Source of the DNA: Diphasiastrum complanatum
Taxonomy: Eukaryota > Streptophyta > Lycopodiopsida > Lycopodiales > Lycopodiaceae
Direction: 5' to 3'
Length of the DNA stretch: 64,000 bases
Assembly: GCA_029204225.1 (NCBI GenBank)
Contig: CM055096.1
Location: 72,919,349-72,983,348, forward strand
Positions 58,261 through 64,000 of this stretch are shown one piece after another. Both the position numbers and the translations under genes were made by a program. The notes beneath the pieces are model-generated. The model did not search any database, had not been told where the DNA came from, and saw nothing but the letters and a program-made list of their open reading frames with translations. Position 1 is the first letter of the stretch; every line of letters starts with the position of its first letter.

Positions 58261-59490
58261 GGCAGATCCCAGATCTGGGTATCGGCAAAGATTTCTCGTC
58301 TAATGATCTGCTTGGGTCGGTCTTGTCAGAAAGGCTGGAAGGTTGATTGTCGGGGTTAGAAGAGGATTCCCATGATGATGGATTTAGTTAGGGGCTAGGT
58401 ATGATGTGGTAGTAACTGGAATGAGAAAAAGAGAAAAGGCTTTCAGAAAAAAAGAAAAAGACTTTAAAAATGGAAAAAAGGCTTCAAAAACTGAAAAGGC
58501 TAGTTTTGAGTGAACGGAGATGGAAAAGGTGGTAAAAAGTGTGTAGCAGGTGGTTATGAAGGCTGATGAAAGCGTGTGTGAAGTTTGGTCGCAAACAAAG
58601 AACAATGGAAATTCAATTAAAATTTTGGCTAGAGCTTCGTTGCGTGAAGTGCCAAATGACTCGAATGCCCCCCTTATATAGAGGAGAATTAGAGTGCATA
58701 GTAGGAGAAGTGCACTTTCCACTGCTCAATTCCAGACCAAAAATTGTAGGGACCTTCTTCACATAGTTCTAAAACCCCAGAGAAGTCTGCGAGAGTTCTT
58801 GAGTTGATTTGACTACCTTGCAAACATTCTCTACAAGGATTCTGAAGGCTCTATGAGGGTTCAACTCTCTCAAGGAGGGAACTCTCGCACAACTTGTTCA
58901 ATATTCTTGATTTTCAAGATCTGACCATGTAGGCAAGTCTTGATTCCATTTTTGCTGTCTATGAAGATCTTGATGCCCTGCAAAGGTTTCTTAGATTTTG
59001 CTTGTCTGAACTCTCGCAGAGGCACTTTTTTAACTTATTTTTCACAAGTGTTTCTCATAGAGATTTCTGTGAGTCCATCTAGGTCATGGAGGCTTCTGTG
59101 AGAGTTCTTATGAAGATCTAGTTGCTGATCCATTAGTTTAAGTGATTTTCACCTCTATTTTTGGTATTTTTTCTTAAGATCTTCAAACCAAATTTTCATT
59201 TTTTGAGGTTTAGTGGTACCTGATGGTGATCTGCTATCCTTTTGATCCTATTTAGATCTGGATCTTTCTCTATTTGTCTAGATCTTGCCAAATTCTGCCT
59301 GATCTGACTAGATCTCATTAGATCTGGCTTGATTTCGTTAGATCTGGCTGTGATGACTTGTATAAGACAGGATCTGTTCCATGTAAGCGCTATTTGTCAT
59401 CACCAAGTTGGATCTGCGTCACTGTGGTGGCCAGTACTTGTGCAGGTGGCTACAGTTGATGGGCATATCAAATGGTGTCCCATCTAGTTG
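58261..59490. other. No gene seen
   Basis: Spacer between the unrecognised frame and the Gypsy integrase end. It includes repeated CTAGATCTGG-like words near 59260-59350. Confidence 0.4.
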
Positions 59491-59498
59491 TTCGAGGT

Positions 59499-62400
59499 TC
59501 ATGGCTCCATGGCTAGGATCTCTTTAATGCGGTACGGGCCTTCGCATGTGAACTTCAACCTTCCCTTGTTTGCCTTAGGTTTATACATGAGTACCAGATC
59601 CCTAGAATGAAGATCCTTCTTGTGTAACTGGCAATCATGTTGTGCCTTTCGTCGTGCTTTCTCGCTTGCTAGTGCATGCACAGCCAGTATGCGTGTCTCA
59701 CAAAGTTTGTGTAAGGCTTCATGGCATAGTTGTAGAAATTTGGATTCATCAAGGTGCTGTGTGTGTGTAAGACAACCCTCAATGATGGCACCAAAAACTC
59801 TGCTGGCATTACTACATCTTGACCATAAACCAGTTGGAATGGCGTTTGATCAGTGCTTCCCTTGTATGTTGTCCTGAATGCCCACGGCGCAGCCTGTAAC
59901 TTGTATTCCCAACGGCTAGCTTCAACTATTTTCGTGATAATGCTACATATGATTTTGTTGGATGATTCTGCCTGCCCATTACCTCGAGGATAATAAGGTG
60001 TGCTGAATTGATGGATCATGAAGAATTCCTCCAATAGGACCTTGATGGTCTCATTGACAAAATGACTTCCACGATTGTTGACTATCTCCACCGGGCATCC
60101 GAAGCACACAATGATGTTTTTGTATAGAAATTTGGCAGTGGCTCGTGCATCAGTGGTTCGCATTGTTCTGGCTTCTACCCATTTGGTGAGATAAATTCAT
60201 AGCCACGATGATATATCAGGCTTGTGAACTTCTTGCAGCTGGGTGGATAGGACCGATGTAGTCTAATCCCCACTTCTCGAATGGTGCTTGAGCTAGAACT
60301 GGACGTAATAGATCATAATTCAATCTTGTTGGTCTCCTAGCTCATTGGCACACATCACACTTTCTTAGCACACATCACACTTTCTTAGGTATTCTTCCGT
60401 GTCTTTATGAAGAATTGGCCACCAGCATCTTGATTGTAGGATCTTGCGAACAGTAATGCCAAATGCGAAGTGACCACCACCCATGCCTTCATGTGAAATG
60501 GAGATAATCAGGGTGGCCTCATGTGGAAGGATACATCTTCTAAGAATATTGTGCGATCCTCTTCATATAGTTGGCCAACAATCAACTGATAGGGTCTAGC
60601 TAGAATCAACTTCCGTTGTTCTGCCTCAGGTAAGGATTTGTCAGGTTGGTTCCACATTAGATATTCCACTATGTCTGTGGCCCATTCAGGTACTGTATCA
60701 ATGTAAATTAAGGCAGCATCCAGTAACTAACAATCAAGTTGGACTGCAGTCTCCTTCCCTTTGATTTGCAACACATGATCTGCCATATAATGTTGTTTGC
60801 CCTTGCGAACAGTGCATTATCTGAAAATCAAACTCCAATAATAGAAGCAATGTCGAAACTTCTTGACCACATAAATCATAGCTAGTGCTTCCCGCTCTGT
60901 GGTCGAATAGTTCATTTCTGAGTCACTGAGCTATCAGCTGGCAAATCGAATTGGAAAGTTCTTCTTGCATTCTCCTGGCTGGGTCAAGACTGCTCCCACT
61001 ACATACTTTGATGCATCAGTATGCACTATGGTCCAATTGGGTGGTCGTAATATTGGCGCTGAGACCAATGCATCTTTAAACTTTTGGAAAGCTTGTAAGG
61101 CTTCTTCCATCCAAAGTGGTTCCGTTGTGAGCTTGTAAATTGGCCTTGCTAATTCTGTAAAATCTAGAATGAAGATCCAATAGTAATTACCATGACCCAT
61201 GAAGACCGTGAATCATCCCTAGTGGTGGCAGATCAACAATGACCCTTATCTTTGATAGATCGGTGGCGCTTCTATGTCTTGATACTACGTGGCCCAATGT
61301 TAGGCCATGTGTCACCCAAAATTGATACTTTTTGAGTTCAAGGTGATCTAGTATTTGCGACATTGCTTCAACACTTTCTCCAAGTTAGATAGGTGTTATG
61401 AGTTTGGCCCGGGCATGCACAAATCATCCAAGAAGATCTCCAAAAACTTCTGCAAATACTCTTTGAATGTTGATTGCATAACACGTTGAAAAGTGCTTGG
61501 GACAATACAAAGTCCAAACGGCATTACCTTATAGACATAAGTTTTCCATTCAGTGGTGAACGTTGCCTTGTGCTGATCTTCCGGTACTTAATTGTAGCTG
61601 CTAAAACCGTTCAAAAAACTGTAGGCTTCTGCTCCTGCTACTCTATCCAGAACACCGTGAATGGTAAGGAAAAATGATCTTTCTTTGTAATCGCATTCAA
61701 CGCCTTGAAGTTCACACAAATTTGCATTTTGTCATTCTTCTTGGGTACTATGACTATCGACGATACCTAATTTGTATGCTCGATTTCATAGATGAATTCG
61801 GAGTCGAGCAATTTTTGCAACTCCTGTTTGATCAGCTCTATGTAGTTAGGATTGCAGCAGTAGTAACGGCTCACCTTGGGGACTGCTCCAACCACCAAGG
61901 GTATGGTATGCTAGACTACGGTTGGTGGTATACCCTTCAGATCTTTATATGTCCATGCAAACTAGTCCTTATATTCCACCAGCAAAGCACGTAGCCTCTT
62001 GAATTGAGTGGGTGTCAATTGTTCTCTCACATGAACAATCTTGTCTTCTTCGCCTGGCTCAGTTAAGTTCATAGGTTGTGTCCACGCAGGTCCTTCAAAG
62101 ACTTGTTTTGCTGATTCCTGATTTTGATCAGGTTCTCTTTGTGCTTGCAACATCATGATTACCACGTCATCTAAGGTGTAGTTCTTGAAGGTTTCTAGCA
62201 TCTCGTGAACTAGTGTTCGACGGGCTTCCTCCTTCATCATGTTAATCTTAGCCCGACTTGTAATCTTTGCACTTCTAGTCATCCATGATGATGACGCTGT
62301 ATCTGGTTCCAGCTGGATTGATTTCAAGGAGTCCAACGCCTTTTTTTTTTTTTTTTTGTCAACGTAGTTGGATATGTCCTTGTTATCTTTCTTGAGAACT

Positions 62401-63710
62401 GGTTGGATATTTTCTTTGTGGTTACGAATATCAATATCCACCGGAGCTATTGCCTCTTCTGGTAGATCGCTCCATCGGATCACCTGACTGTAAGTGACAC
62501 TGTTTCATCTGGTTCTTCTTAGTCATAGGTGCCTTGGGTGGATCTACCTTGAAAACCTTATCCATTGGTGATTTATATGGTGGTTGAGCCGGTACTCTTC
62601 TCATTCCATATCGACTGGGTCCACATGTCACAGGACCTATTCATCAGTCAGCCCAACCTCCTTGTTGTAGGTAAATGCATGTTGCCAAGGGACTAGATCA
62701 TCATCAACAGGGTTTGCAATAGTGTTTGTTGATAGCCATGCTATGTTGGTCATGTTCACCCCAAGCATAATCAATGTGTCCAGGGAGTATCCCTTGGGTG
62801 AAGATGTGCTAGGTTCTGGATCCGAATCAGGATAACATGCATGCCTAGCCATACAGTCAACTATTGCTAATGTGTACGTCCATCGCACAATATCTGTTTG
62901 AGAATCATAATGACCTCCCTTGGCTTGCCTTTGGCAATGAATTGTGTGATCAGTGGTGGACGATCCGTTATTAGCCTTGGGTGTAATTGGTTTCATCGCC
63001 CATTTCTTTTGCTTGTAACGCTTTCTCTGCCTGTGCATCCTATATCTAATGGCAGATCTTCTGATATTGTCTCCCTTCTTCCCTCATGTTAGATATGGTC
63101 CTACAGTTGAGGGTTGATCATTTTTCAATGATACTAAGGATGGTGCCACTCCCTTCCATTTCTGGGCTTGCGTAACTGCTAGCATCAGAACATGGGGAAT
63201 TGAAGTCTTTAGTGGCATCCACCATGGAGCTATTGTCGATTGTACTATGATCAAGTTCAAGGGTGCACTTGCTCCAGGTCTCAATGGGAAATTCTTGTAG
63301 CAATGCCCGTATCCGCATTATTGGAAAAAGGGTGTAAACATGCCCTTGTGAGGAAATTCTACAATTTTGTGCCCCTCGCTGCATCCATAGCAGCCATAGA
63401 TCCTACCACCTTGACGTTGAGGTTGAGCGGCATAGGTCGCATAATATTTGTTGATGGCCTAATCTACATAGGGTTCGTCCAGACCGTACCACTGCTGCTG
63501 CTGCTGCTCACGTTGGGGTGGCATTTCTTGTTCCGTTGCTGTCGAATTCACATGAGCCACTTGGTTGTTAGCTGGCCCTAGTGGTGCAGGTAAAGCCATG
63601 TGCTGCTGATTTATTTACGCTCCAAACCACGGTGCCACATTTGGTGCCCCCTGATGGTATGGATAAGAGGTTTGATATTGATTCCTCTTTTTGAACTAAT
63701 GTGATCAACA
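59499..63710 (-). pseudogene. Gypsy (Athila/Tat-like) gag-pol relic, runs off the right edge
   Basis: Minus order from high to low coordinate: a gag knuckle CYGCSEGHKIVEF with its last Cys lost (about 63385-63345), and a low-similarity gag/protease zone (63038-61962). The RT has VPKKNDKMQICVNFKALNAI, YSFLNGFSSYN, KVMPFGLCIVPSTFQRVMQS and FLEIFLDDL (about 61760-61430). RNase H has TIVHTDASKYVVGAVLTQPG (61200-60934). The integrase core has WGLDYIGPIHPA (about 60260), then PYYPRGNGQAESSNK (60163-59669). The integrase tail has RDLVLMYKPKANKGRLKFTC. The FLNGFSSYN and FGLCxxPSTFQR forms are those of the Athila/Tat side of Gypsy. Many stops and shifts. Confidence 0.85.
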
Positions 63711-64000
63711 ACAAAGTGAAAAGAACGTGGCTTGGATTATCATGTTCGTAGATCATGTCAAAAGCTTTAAATTTTTTATCGAATATATACAACACTATAT
63801 TGAAGTATGTGATTTTGTACTTCAATAATCAAATTTTCACATAGAAGTTCCCACATATCTATGACATCTATTTGTTGATAACACATATTAGGTTCTTCTT
63901 AGATTTTAAAACTTATGTATATAGAGATCATGCCAAAGATGAGATTTATCAGTTCAATGCATATGATGTGATCATGAGCAAATATTCGTATCTTTGAAAA
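63711..64000. other. Right window edge, AT-rich, no motif
   Basis: Presumably the upstream part of the Gypsy relic. Confidence 0.35.

Overview
The window is plant nuclear DNA from a large, transposon-rich genome. A fern or gymnosperm is plausible because of the giant intron, the Penelope-like element and the many long (GA)n tracts, but I cannot name the species. One host gene dominates: an NADP-dependent malic enzyme (NADP-ME) on the minus strand. I could place 19 coding exons from 49027 down to 2657. Every intron is GT-AG, every phase is consistent, and the protein is uninterrupted: 578 residues from the first in-frame ATG, with up to 47 more in-frame residues upstream.

Layout. 1-2520: relics of a Gypsy element (minus) and a Copia element (plus). 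2657-13668: malic enzyme exons 19 to 4; intron 14 holds a decayed element with a Crypton/ZMYM-like tyrosine recombinase. 13669-47621: intron 3, about 34 kb, almost wholly filled by mobile DNA. From low to high coordinate it holds a small palindrome-rich MITE, then an inverted hAT composite (14851-36145) with arms of about 2.2 kb. Two chromodomain Gypsy elements are nested in the composite with exact 5-bp target duplications: A at 19919-26107 and B at 29481-35782. Next come a second, nearly intact hAT gene (36241-38781), a Penelope-like retroelement (about 40580-44110) broken by MITEs, more MITE copies with 8-bp target duplications, and a Copia relic (44590-46090). 47622-49027: exons 3 to 1 and the promoter side. 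49310-64000: upstream flank with a palindromic minisatellite (51515-51985), a truncated Copia element, an unrecognised decayed reading frame and a decayed Gypsy element that runs off the right edge.

How parts interact. The nesting order can be read directly. The hAT composite came first: removing Gypsy A with one TSD copy rejoins the hAT reading frame, and removing Gypsy B restores the sequence seen uninterrupted in the opposite arm. The hAT family of the composite is unusual. Its transposase carries a long AT-hook tail, it has a small convergent charged coiled-coil gene, and its ends are packed with self-complementary GGTACC, CCGCGG, GGATCC and GTCCGGAC words. I judge this composite, the Crypton-like element and the two-dialect MITE family to be the most novel items. 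Malic enzyme itself looks functional despite the burden.
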